Source: Margaritispora aquatica
Taxonomy: Eukaryota; Ascomycota; Leotiomycetes; Helotiales; Discinellaceae
Direction of reading: 5' to 3'
Assembly (NCBI GenBank): GCA_007644065.1
Contig: VJWN01000002.1
Location: forward strand, 1,885,831 to 1,949,830
Length of the DNA: 64,000 nt
In this document: positions 1-10,816 of the stretch, piece by piece
Layout of the letters: the number at the start of each line of letters is the position of its first letter
Numbering within the stretch: the stretch's first letter is position 1
Notes under the pieces: model-generated
The model's input: only the letters and a program-made list of their open reading frames with translations
Told to the model about the DNA's origin: nothing
The model's database searches: none
Made by a program: the position numbers and the translations under genes

Positions 1-453
1 AGGATGACGCGACTAGAAACCATGATAGGGACTCCACTTATTACGTATTCACGTGATATTAATCGCAGCTTGAGTGTTATGGAAAACCCATGCATTGATG
101 GGTTCCTATCTGCCTACTACCACATCATAGCGTGCATTAACCGAGTCAAAGTCAATCTATAAGCACCATCCAGCATAGAAGACAGCATTCAAGGTTTAAG
201 AGTTGAATTGGGTGATTAGGAGTGGTAGTTAGCGCTCGTGAAATTTATCTAACCTGCGAATATGTCTTTGGTTGTTGTACATCCAATAATTATCCCCTGC
301 GGATTAGACATCTTGTATGTCTTAGACGCCTTTACTTTCTAAATCAATCAAGTTGCTTCAGTAGGTAGATTCAACTTTGCAATTAACACTGGTCGCGGTA
401 TTTGTTCATGATCAAACCCTGGTCCTCTCCACGACTCAATCTCTCGACATACA
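1..453. other. Intergenic, left edge
   Basis: No convincing gene is visible. The stretch leads into the DUF7918-type gene and presumably holds its promoter and leader. I see no recognisable RNA gene or repeat. Confidence 0.4.
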
Positions 454-1593
454 ATGGCGATACTCGATCTTGTTTCTGGCCTCGAGATTTCAGTTGCGGT
501 TGGAAATCATGTTTTGGAAGAGTATGAGGATGAGATCGATGATGAAGCCTCTCGTGGCGCGCAACATCGTGCAGTTGCCAGGAGATATATCGAGTCAGAA
601 TCCGACCAGAACTTTGCTGTTCAATTGAAAATCAACGACTCTTATAGAATGGACTACGACTCACTTCTGTTCTATATCAACATAGATGGGAAGCTAATGG
701 CTAAGCCGGTCATATCCAAAGACCAATATCCTTTGTTCTTCCGAGGAGATGTTGTCAAGAAGACGATCAAGCGGACCATTGAAGGTGCAACAATACCAAT
801 CGAAGGGACTGAAGAATATCGTCTGAGGAAGTTTAAAATCTCTGAGATAGAAATAAGTGAATAACTCTCCCCTAATAGCACACCCTCATTCTAATATTTT
901 CAGCTCAGGATGATGCAAAATTTGTGAGTGCCAAATCAGACTCCACAAGGATGAAAGATGTTGGTGAGATTGATATCAAGGTTTACCGCGCTATCTAGCC
1001 TCGACCTACAGTATCATCTCAATTCAATCTTAATACAAAAGCCATCAACGTACATGAGACTGCACTGAAAGGTCAGGCAAAGTCGCACAACACATCGTGA
1101 GTATTTTGACCAAGTACAATATACTGAACTGACATGTCATATAGACTGGATCCAGCAGACCAACCCGTACATACTTCTTATGTTAGCTGTGTGAAGATTG
1201 ATGAAATTCACTCTCCTTATGCAGTTTTCAAGTTTAAATACAGGTCACGAGCTATGCGTTCGCATGCTTTGAAGCTTCATCCTTTGCTAATTGAATTCCA
1301 GCTGCACTCAAAGCGCTCATGATCATTGAACGCTCACCGAGTCCGGAGATAGAACCAGAACCTGAGCTTAGGAGACTGCCAGAAAGAGCAGCAGCACCCG
1401 TTGATCTAAATGCTCTTGATGAGGGACAGAGATCTCAAGTGCAGCAGTTCTTGCAGAGTTTAAATTCGAAATCACCTACACCTGGACGATCAAGAGAGAA
1501 TATGATAACGGAGAAGGTACGAGCTGGTGAAAGAAGGGCAGGATAGGTGAGCAAGTCACAATTGACCTCACTCTAGACTCAGATGATGAGTGA
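454..1593 (+). pseudogene. Decayed DUF7918-family gene
   Basis: The translated pieces resemble the fungal DUF7918 family: an N-terminal LEISVAVGNHVLEEYEDE-like segment, a middle VSCVKIDEIHSPYAVFKFKYRS block, and a C-terminal tail ending in an IDLT-type acidic motif. Function of the family is unknown. The introns I can place are 857-903, 1097-1144 and 1258-1301. With them the conserved blocks join, but there are three lesions: an in-frame TAG at 996-998 directly after VYRAI; a frame change near 1480-1490, where the expected IKRE segment appears in another frame; and a TGA at 1528-1530 before the IDLTLDSDDE end, whose own stop is 1591-1593. If it is expressed, translation from 454 would stop at 998 and give about 165 residues. 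A truncated but functional form, or assembly errors, are alternatives. Family assignment is fairly confident; pseudogene status is moderate. Confidence 0.6.
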
Positions 1594-2711
1594 AGCAACG
1601 GGTGGGATGAGATATCCTGGAAGTTTCTCATAGCATACGAGCAATTATCCACGGAATCATTTGGGCAACTAGGACATCCGATGGGTTATTGAAGCACGAG
1701 ATAAGCCTGTGCTATACCATAGAGTTATCACTACGATGATGAGTACTCCATGTGAAACTTTTGGGTCACACTCAGTCTCCTGCTTGAACTGCACATGTTG
1801 CAGCTAGGTATTGTCTTCACCTTTTCGCTCTGGAGCTTGACAAATGTAACAAGATTCAAACATCTGTAGTGTCATTTTCTTTCTTCATTTCCTATCATCG
1901 CTTCATGATCAATATCCTCATCACTTAGCAGAGCCCTCTTTCTCCCATAACCCTCGTCTCATGCACAAAACGCTTCACGGCTTCTTTATTCAGCTCTAAT
2001 ATGATGAGAGGTGACGCCGGTCCATCATCTTTGAGATGTCAACTTTTTCACATGGTTGTTCAAGCGAGATCTCGTTGACTCTGCAGTTGAAAAGGCATAC
2101 GCATAGTAGAAATGTAAACTCATTTCACTCACCAATAAACGCACAATTTTTCTCAGCCATGGGTACTTTATTCCTAACTGCCGGCAACAATAAAGCAGAT
2201 ACTCTGAGATTTCTTACGATACTCTACTGAGGATCAACGAAACTTAGTAAAGTGAGAACTGGGAAGTGAAGTATGTACCACACCGCGTACTCACCCTGCC
2301 ACTCAGTAAGTCGGGTCTAGAACGACGACTACATCCTCCTTGCTTCGCCGGTGATGAATATCCTGAAGCTCATACATATTTGACAGATATCAGAAGTAAG
2401 TATTGCTTCTGGAATACCAAAAGTTGTGTAGGTATCACTGGTAGGCCATGTCAGATAGAGAAGAAGACATCAAAACATATTATAAAGCTCACTTCCAAAA
2501 GGTCAATGGCAGAAGCAACGCAATCTATTGATATATTATTAGGACATTCGTCCAGCCCAAAACTCCTTCAAACCCGACTAGTGCCACCCGTCCCAATGAT
2601 TGTAATTGTTCCCAAGCTCAAATTTCGTGCCTTCGAGGCTCCACCATTATGCGTCCTCCAAGTCTCTTTCATATGGATACTGTCGTCTGAGACGCTCGAT
2701 CCTTCTAAGAT
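1594..2711. other. Intergenic, no gene seen
   Basis: About 1.1 kb between the decayed DUF7918 gene and the 3' end of the MARVEL-like gene on the other strand. Open frames here are short and lack family resemblance. Nothing else stands out. Confidence 0.4.
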
Positions 2712-3316
2712 TCACGCCTCAATCTCCTTGGGAGCTGGAGTACTCTTGAGCATCTTCCACAAGCATACCGACACGATACTTCCAACGGCAAAGAGAATGC
2801 AAAGTGCAATGCTTAATCCCCAGGTGGCCTTCATCTCATAACAGGTGGTCTTGGATGCTCCAGCCCAGACCCAGTAGTTGACCTTGGACATGTTGATGCC
2901 GACGCTATCGAGGAATGAAGATGTTGCCCCTGTGTTTGGAAGAACAGAGCAGTCGAGATAAGAGAGAGGCTTGCCGATGGTGACGGCGACGACGATGACT
3001 GCGATGAGGAGAGCAGCGTCCAGAGCGCAAGGGACGAGAAATGGAAGGAGGTTGTCCATATAAAGAATGTAGGTAATTGCAACATAGAGAACGGCGATGC
3101 AAGTCTAGTTCTTGTTAGCAGAGCTTTGAAAGTGACGGTAGGTTGACCTACCACTGAGAGAGTGCCGATGAGAACCTGTGGAGGTGATTGGTTTGAAGCA
3201 ACCATTTCGGCAACGAAGTTGGAAGTCATTCCGATGATTGCAATGAGACAGCAAGCTTCCATTGCTCTGACGACTGTGAAAGTGGCACCCAAAGCTCCAT
3301 ATTGTTGCGAAGGCAT
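2712..3316 (-). CDS. MARVEL-like four-TM membrane protein
   Basis: Two exons (3316-3152 and 3104-2712) with a 47-nt phase-0 intron (GTAGGT donor, CTAG acceptor) give 185 residues. The protein has four hydrophobic spans at roughly residues 14-37, 47-69, 77-98 and 148-171, short termini, and a loop with two cysteines (DCS and TTCYE) before the last span. This size and layout fit the MARVEL/membrane-associating family of fungi (the Nce102-like and related group), which act in plasma-membrane domain organisation and vesicle traffic. The exact subgroup cannot be decided by eye. The start is the first ATG after a CT-rich leader and is supported by the intron restoring a continuous TM2. The larger open frame on the opposite strand (2266-2841) is a shadow. 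Confidence 0.72.
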
Positions 3317-4717
3317 GTTGACGTTTGTATGATGTGGATGGTTGATAGAATCAGAGAGAGTGTGTGAAATTGGAAAGATATCTAAATTGAGTGAAAGTAA
3401 GCTGAGCTAGCAGCAGAAAGTATTCAATATGTCTGATGAGACAGTTGTAAAGAGAATTTGAAGTTGAAAGAAATAAGAAAGAGATGAAGCTATAATGAGA
3501 AGACTGATGAGATGAGATGATTACTCCAGTGAGCAGACTTACAACTTATATATCCATCAACCCTCAATCGTGCCACAAGCAAAAAACCATCATCCAGCCT
3601 CATGAACTCACTCACCATGATTCTATAAATTGTTGATACAGTCCAATGTTGTGGCTACCGCTGGATTGTCCAATGGGACATTCCCCATGGCTCGCGGTCA
3701 TCCGCTTGGCGGGCGCTTCATAAACGAGCTTCCAGAAATTGAGACCATTCAGAGTCATCAGTCAACATATACCTCGCGTTAAGAGAAACGCGAGACCAAA
3801 TAGACGACCAAAACAACAATGCTAGGCCGCAAACCTGGCTTAGGAACTGATAGGAAGCTGTCCCGGAAATAGGCGCGTTGATGGGTCGCATCTGAACGCC
3901 GTGAAACTTGAGGCTGAAGCCGCGTTAAAAATCATGAACCTATGAAGAGGAAGTAAATGCGTCGATCATTATGAGACCTGGTCGGCATTGAAGACTTTCT
4001 GGCCGTCCTAGCCTGTTCTTGGTCAAAGCCTTTACAGATTGATTGTAGGAGTTTGTGTGAAAGGTCAACTTTGACTCATGATAAAGCTATGTTGGAGCGA
4101 CAGCGAGATTATTTGGCTGCAAGGAAAGAATAATGAGGTTATGCTCGAGTCTAGCAGATGCAGTGGTTACTTTGTGTAGCAGTAATCAGGAAGATTCAGG
4201 CGCTGGATATATTTGTGAGAAGCAAGAAAGCTATACATATAAGAAACAATAATACTCTGGCCCTATTCCTAAAAAGGAAATAGTTGTTGCTTAGCCATTT
4301 GCGTTGAAAAATTAGCAGCAAATTCATGAGATGATTTCAAATGCCTTTGATGAATAGGATATGTGGATGGAAGAATCAATGATATTTTCGATCTTCCAAA
4401 TATGGTTGCATGACCTTTGAATTTGGGAATTACAAGACTTCCAAGTTGGTGATGTTCAAATATCTTGAGTGTTTTCAAAGTGCTATTTTTTCAACCAACC
4501 TCAATTGGCGTTCAAGTTTGGGCTTGTCACCCACCCCGCCAAACTTCAGCCTTGTCCAACGTTCCCCTCTGACTCCAAAAATATTTAGTCGACATCCAAA
4601 CTAAAGACAACCTCATATACACCAACACGGTCGCCTAGTTCTACTACCAAACATATCAATGTCAATCTGCTATCGGTAGCACAGCTTCAGGTTCTCTGCG
4701 GAAGATATTAGGCAATC
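3317..4717. other. Divergent promoter region, MARVEL-like gene and RPC34
   Basis: 1.4 kb between the divergent starts of the MARVEL-like gene (-) and RPC34 (+). The first 200 bases read on the minus strand are CT-rich, like a fungal leader. Nothing here looks coding. Confidence 0.45.
3545..3553 (-). promoter_or_regulatory. Candidate TATA box for the MARVEL-like gene
   Basis: Read on the minus strand this is ATATATAAG. It lies about 230 bases upstream of the MARVEL-like ATG and just above a pyrimidine-rich leader. Position relative to a transcription start is not known, so this is only a motif match. Confidence 0.3.
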
Positions 4718-5844
4718 ATGGACAACACTACCGTCTTGAAGAACAAGCTCTACCAAACCTGTCAGCGAATCGCAAGCGACGACGAGGTCGATGTCTTCAA
4801 TCAAAATGATATTGAGAGGCTAGATATTGAGGGCTTGGAGGACCCATTGGTTCTGCTCAAAGTTGTCCAGGTCTTGGTTGACGAGAGGTTGTTCAAACCT
4901 GTCACCGATGATGGAGCACTCGCATGGAAGATCCGGTCGATGGAAGATGCAAATAGGTACAGTTTTACAAATTCAAGGAGTCAAAAGATCTTTGTGCTGA
5001 CTCGAACTTCAGATATCGTCTCCTCTCTCAAGAACAAGCAACAGTATATGAACATATCGACGATGCTGGGGCCGATGGGCTGTGGACCAAAACCATCAAG
5101 ATGCGCACCAATCTGCATGACACTCTCTTCAATGCCGCGATCAAGTTCCTCGTGTCCAAGAACTACATTCGGGACATGAAATCAGTGGAGCACCCAAGTC
5201 GTAAGATGTGGATCAAGGCCAGCCTTCAACCTTCCGAACGCTCTACCGGAGGACCATGGTACACGGATGGCGAGTTAGACGAGGAGTTCATTGCAATGGT
5301 GATCCGATATCTGACTGAGAAAATCGTTGCCCAAACGTTCTACGTGTCCAAGATACCAGCTCTCAAGAAGCCAAAGAAGGTGCATTCCAAGAAAATGACT
5401 CCAGAAGAAGCTAAAGCCGCTCGAGCAGCAGGCCTTGGTCCGATCGAAGACACTCCAGCCGTTCTGAGCGAGCGAGATCAGAGACGTCAGAGATTCGAGA
5501 GCTTCCTACCCATGCCAATCACCTATAAAGGATACCCTACCGTCGACGAGCTCACGCTTGCAGTGCTAGAAAGTGGACTAACAACCATCGTTCTCACCGC
5601 GGCAGACGTGCAGCAATTGCTAGATGTGATGATATTCGACGACAAGATCACAAGAGTGGTTCTGGGAGACAGGATTTGCTACAAAGCGCAGCGAAGCACC
5701 CTACGGGATACAGACGAGTTAGGGAGTACTCTCGGAGAAGCACCATGTGGTAGATGTCCCGTGTTCGACTTGTGCGAAGAAGGAGGACCGGTGGGGCCAA
5801 GCAATTGCGAGTATTTTGACGTGTGGCTCAATCAGGGACTCTAG
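4718..5844 (+). CDS. RPC34: RNA polymerase III subunit RPC34 (RPC6/RPC39)
   Basis: Subunit of the Pol III-specific RPC82/RPC34/RPC31 heterotrimer, which helps recruit TFIIIB and open promoters of tRNA and 5S genes in the nucleus. Two exons (4718-4956 and 5013-5844) joined by a 56-nt intron give 356 residues, a normal length for this family. The joined sequence IRSMEDANRYRLLSQEQATV is a family hallmark. The N-terminal half contains the winged-helix repeats. The C-terminus has the conserved cysteine cluster CxxCPVxxxC...C with an EYFDVWL ending, the site that binds an Fe-S cluster in the human and archaeal relatives. The start is the first ATG after the leader. RPC34 is convergent with the downstream cyclophilin gene. 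Confidence 0.93.
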
Positions 5845-6656
5845 GACTGAGAACCTCGAAAGAATGAAAGGCGTGACATGGGATGTCAGATTGATTTTAA
5901 AGCATAGCGAGGGCTGGTGGGCATCAATGGAATGGCGATTTTTGGAGTTACGGAAAAAGATACCATGGGCTGTAGATGTAGGATAGTGACTGGATGGATG
6001 GCCTTGGTCTCAATCAAAGTAATTGAACTGAATACCTTTGGTAATGACAACCTTCAACCTCTAGCATACAACCCAGAACCCATGATCCAAGGCCCATGAT
6101 ACTGCACAGCACAAAAGCCCTAAAAAGCTCCAAACGATCACAATTTGAAGCAAAGCTAACTTTGAATATTGGGGCCAAAGCTCATCGTCTCTCGAAGATG
6201 CAAACCGTAGAAAGTAGACCTATACTCATGGTCCAGATGAGGGCTGATTTTCTATGATGAATGGTGGGCGTCTGAAATAAATCAAATTGGAGCTACAAAA
6301 TTCTGTATTGGGTTTTGACATGGTCATTCGCGTTCGAGTTGTTAAATTTGGCGCCATACTCGCTCAACATTTAGCTATATCCTCGTTGTTTTTGTTCCAG
6401 GAAATAATTGACTTGGAGATGGAAAAGCTTGTGCTTGTCAACAATGGAGAGGCAAAAGACTCAAAAGAAATACGACACGAATTTTATCACTTGCAAAGAG
6501 TCGCATGTTTTGAAAGTTGTGAATGTCATCGCATATGCTCAAACTTTTCGTCGCCTTCAAATCAGCCTGCCATAGCCATGGAAGCATCTAAAGACCACGA
6601 TGTGACAATGCCCTCCAGAGAAACGCAGCCTCCCACATCAGCCCAACACACCCCAT
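5845..6656. other. Convergent 3' region, RPC34 and cyclophilin
   Basis: 0.8 kb between two 3' ends. A 131-codon open frame on the plus strand (6287-6682) has no family look and runs into the cyclophilin 3' end. I take it as chance. Confidence 0.4.
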
Positions 6657-7560
6657 CTACAATTGACCAGATGCGACGATAGTTGGCTTGTTGTTGTAGC
6701 TGACCTTTCCACTGCCAGATCCAGTAGCCTCGAGTGCCTTAACGACAGCCAATGACTGCTCATCAGCGACCTCACCGAAGACGACGTGCTTGCCATCCAA
6801 CCAGCTGGTGACAACGGTGGTAACGAAGAACTGGGAGCCGTTTCTGTAAAAAAGAAATGTCAGCTTCAAAACTACAATTGAGAGGGCGTAGACGGTCTTA
6901 CGTGTTTGGTCCAGCGTTGGCCATGGACAAAAGTCCTGGCTTGGTGTGCTTCTTGATGAAGTTCTCATCGGCAAACTTCTCACCGTAGATTGACTTGCCA
7001 CCAGTACCCTATATATTTATAAGCTTTATTCGATCACGGCGAAGTAATTGTCATACGTTGCCACGGGTGAAGTCTCCTCCCTGGAGCATGAATTGAGGAA
7101 TGATGCGGTGGAATGCAGATCCAGCATATCCAAAGCCCTTCTCACCGGTGCAGAGAGCACGGAAGTTCTCGGCAGTCTTTGGGGCGACATCATCGTAGAG
7201 GTTGAAGTTGATACGGCCGGATTGGTCTGCAGAGTATTGGTCAGCTTCAAAATCGAAAAGAATCCGAGCAAACGACGACGTCAACCGTGGGCTGTGATCT
7301 TAGGCTGCAGTGTTGGTTTCTGCAGCAGAAGGTGCAGTATCTTGATTGAAGATGGAGAAATTGATGGAAGTGATGGTAGATCGATGAGCAATGGTGATTG
7401 GGGTGAATTGGTACTTACTGGCAACCTTGGAGGTCTGCTTTCCTGAAGCATCAAAGACTGGTCCCTCCCAGGTAACATCGAAGTAGCTATTGAGAAGTAG
7501 GTTAGAGAGGCAATCTTGATGATTGATGATGGAATAGATGACTTACGTCTTGATTGCCAT
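6657..7560 (-). CDS. Cyclophilin-type peptidyl-prolyl isomerase
   Basis: Catalyses cis-trans isomerisation of prolyl bonds and is the likely cyclosporin A target. Five exons read on the minus strand: 7560-7547, 7486-7419, 7226-7057, 7008-6902 and 6843-6657. They sum to 181 residues in one frame. Active-site signatures are all present: [33 protein letters not shown], and the cyclosporin-contact tryptophan in [13 protein letters not shown]. There is no signal peptide or extra domain, so it should be cytosolic or nuclear. The N-terminus carries a short extension ([20 protein letters not shown]) seen in one group of ascomycete cyclophilins. The first coding exon is only 14 nt and encodes MAIK plus two bases. 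The 192-nt second intron is the longest. I give no gene symbol because fungi have several paralogues. Confidence 0.9.
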
Positions 7561-9058
7561 GTTTGCGGTTGTTTGGTGAAAGTTTCTTGTGGTGTTGAAC
7601 TTGGTTTGTTGTGTAAAGGATTTGAAAAGCGCGCGGCGGGGTAAAGTTTGGAGGGGCAGCATTTTAAAGGTTGGTCGGGAAAAAAGGCGCTAACCGAGCT
7701 AGGTAGTCAGCTCTCGATTCATTTATTGGGTGGGATGAGTGGAGGAAGAGGAGGAGTGGCGGAATTGGGCAATGAATGAAATCGACTTTGGCATTCTGCA
7801 GAAGGATGGAATAATTGAAATATGAGCAAATCCAGCTGGCAACTGTTGGATGCAATGCAACCAATGCCAACCAGATGCAGATGCAGATGCCAATTCAGGG
7901 ATAATAACAGGTTCCAAATACGAATCCAGTGGATTGACCTGAACTGAACTGATGGGGAGACAGGAGAGTAGCAGAGCAAAGCACAGTAAAGCTAAGCAAA
8001 GCAAAGCAGAGAGAATAGAAGAGGTTGGGACTCCAACATTCTCTCGGCCGGGAACTGAGAGCTGCGAAGCTGCAAAGGCAAAAGGGATCTTCTCAGCCCA
8101 TGCATGCTTATGCCTCTGCCTATGCCGATGTCCACCTTGCATATGCTTGAGCTCATGATGATTGATGAAGCTCATAACCCCAATGCATCATCCCACAACA
8201 CTTTCCACTCCTCTTCCCGGTTTGATGCAGGAAGAGAAGATCTTGGCTTGCCAATAGACCTCGAATAAGTCATTGCTCTTAGCTGAAAGCAGCTGTTGAT
8301 GGGAGCTCCCGTTGGCCTAGCATGGAAGCGAAGCTTGCATGAATAGGTCATGAAAACCCGGATCATCAAGATCTCGATGCTCAATTGATTGTCCATATGC
8401 TGATAGCTTGTATACACACATACACATATAGACTGTAATACAGCTCGCATGGTGCAATGCAGCTACATTTCTGAAAGGGCAAATATATAAGAACAAGGGG
8501 CTAGCTTACAGATTTATATATGAAACCGTACAAGGTCGTTGGTAAAGGACAAATTAAGGTACAATCGAAGAATTGAATTCGCTTTTGAATGCTCTAGATG
8601 GACAGGATGCTTTTGGTGGTGGTACAGGTTCAAAGATGAAAATTTTGTATGAGAACAGAAGTCCAGAAGTCCCCGTTGACTTTTCTCAGGGACAAATGTT
8701 AGCTTCAAGAATTGACCAGGCCGCTCAGGCCAACGAACAAGGCACAAGGCAAACATCCAGATTCCGAGGGTGAAAGGGGTAAAGCATGATAAAATGTAGC
8801 AAATTCTGAACACATTTGAAACCTATTTAATCACATACAAACGTTAATATAATGTCTACAGAGTAATTATAATGTCATCTTTTCTTACAATCAAACTAAA
8901 CTCTCCAGCCAAAGTCTCTCATCACGTGGCCGTACTCGACCCCCAGCTCGGGTTTCAAGGATCTTGGCGCTCCTTGCGTCGGCATCAACTCCAGCGCATC
9001 TCAATAATTCTATACGCATAGTCACAATCCTCAACAGCCACCTTGACCTTTCTACATT
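7561..9058. other. Divergent promoter region, cyclophilin and ENT3
   Basis: 1.5 kb between divergent starts. It contains low-complexity runs, including AGCAAAG-type repeats around 7975-8010 and a CTGCATCTGCATCTG-like array around 7870-7890. The open frames on both strands are short or low complexity and none looks like a protein family. Confidence 0.4.
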
Positions 9059-10816
9059 ATGGATCTCCAGAGTTTGAAAGAGGCTGCGGCCAACCTGAGC
9101 TTGTACGATTTGAAAGCTGGTGTACGAAAGGTTCAGAATGGTATAGCCCCTCAATCCTGCCAGTTGTCCATCTACTGATTATGGTCCAGCTGTTATGAAC
9201 TATACGGAAATGGAGGCGAAAGTTAGGGAAGCCACCAACAATGAGCCCTGGGTGTGTAGCCAATCTTGAGATTTAATGCCCGCCATCGAACGCATCTGCG
9301 AAGACAAATTGAAGCTCTAGATGTCTTAAGAACATATGTGCTAAGACTGTATAATAGGGTGCCAGCTCGAGTCTGATGCAAGAAATTGCCAATGGAACAT
9401 ATAACTAGTATGTCCATCACTTGTATCACCATCTGCCAATGTTAATTCCTCTCTAGCCAATTGCTTAATGAGATTATGCCAATGATTTACAAGCGGTTTA
9501 CCGAAAAAGCCGCTGAGGAATGGAGACAAATTTATAAAGCTCTCCAACTTTTGGAATTCTTGATCAAGAATGGATCCGAGAGAGTGATCGATGATGCGCG
9601 GTCTCATTTGACACTTCTCAAAATGCTGCGACAATTCCACTTTATCGATCTCAATGGCAAAGATCAAGGATTGAACGTCCGCAACAGAGCCAAGGAACTA
9701 GCAGACCTTTTGAGTGACGTCGAGAAGATCAGAGCTGAGAGGAAGAAGTCACGAGCTACACGAAACAAATATACTGGTGTCGAGGGTGGAGCTGGTATGG
9801 GAGGAGGATTGACCAGCAGTAGTAGCAGTGGCAGATACGGAGGATTTGGTAGCGAGGAGGCTGGAAGTGGAGGTGCTGGAGGAAGAGAATACGGTGGATA
9901 TAGTGGGGGTGTCTATGGTGATGGAGGTGGATTCGGAGGCCAATCCAGTGATTTCCAGGACACGGGAAGCAGGAGTGAGCCAACAGCATCTGGTCGTCGA
10001 GACAGGTTCGAGGAATACGATGAATATGATGAGGGAGCTGTAGCTGCACCAGGACGAAGACAGGCCGAAGCACCTGTAACCAGGCGGAAGGCTCCAGAGC
10101 CCGTTGCAAAGAAGCCTGAACCACCCAAGAAAAAGGAACCAGAAGTGGACTTGTTCTCTTTCGATGATCCAATTCCAACTTCTGCTCCGGTCATAGCACC
10201 GGCAGCATCGCAAGTTGCAGACGATGATGACTTCGATGACTTCCAATCTGCTACACCTTCTGCACAGATAGCTGCTCCGGTATTTCCAACTATGTCAGCA
10301 ACAACTTCGAACACACAATACGCTTCGCCCCAACCAGTGTCTGCTCCAAAAGCAGCTAATCTGTCGGAAATGGTAGGGTTCTCGTCCATCTCTCCAGCCC
10401 CAAGCGCAAACCCTACACCAGTCAATTACTCTGCATTCTCACCTCCAGCAATTGCCCAGCAACCTCGCCCAACAGCATACCAAGGCTCCCAACCAAATTA
10501 TTTCACTTCCGTCCAAGCTCCAGTGGCTGCACCCCAATCAAAGCCAATGTCAGCCACCTCTTCGCTTAAATCACCCGCAGCCAAGGCTTCCTCGGGAGGT
10601 GATGCTTTCGGTTCGCTCTGGTCAACTGCTAGTGCCAGTGCAGGAATCAAGAAGTCTAGTACGCCAACTTCGGGACCGGCACTTGGACAACTCGCCAAAG
10701 AGAAGGCTAGTGCTGGAATTTGGGGTGCTGGATCATCGACCAGCTCTAGTCCATATCAGCAGAAGCCTGTCCAGGGACAAAAGCTGGGTGGAGGTCTTGA
10801 TGATTTACTCGGTTAG
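9059..10816 (+). CDS. ENT3: ENTH-domain epsin (Ent3/epsinR-like)
   Basis: Clathrin adaptor acting between trans-Golgi network and endosomes; the ENTH domain binds phosphoinositides and SNAREs. Four exons (9059-9140, 9190-9251, 9358-9407, 9457-10816) give 517 residues. The first three small exons supply the canonical ENTH start (MDLQSLKEAAANLSLYDLKA, then NYTEMEAKVREATNNEPWGA). The fourth continues with NEIMPMIYKRF, LEFLIKNGSERVIDDAR and LNVRNRAKEL. ENTH spans roughly residues 1-155. The rest is a low-complexity tail rich in Gly, Ser, Ala and Pro. Adaptor/clathrin-type peptides stand out: DLFSFDDP near residue 297, DDDFDDFQS near 319, and LDDLLG at the very C-terminus. The Ent3 rather than Ent1/2 assignment rests on the N-terminal sequence, the acidic DFDDF motif and the absence of visible UIM/NPF repeats. 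Confidence 0.88.

Noticed and set aside
2266..2841. 191-codon plus-strand frame
   Set aside because: It overlaps the end of the MARVEL-like gene on the other strand, has no family look, and its sequence is low in coding character.
9749..10425. Frames antisense to ENT3
   Set aside because: They mirror the low-complexity tail of the epsin.
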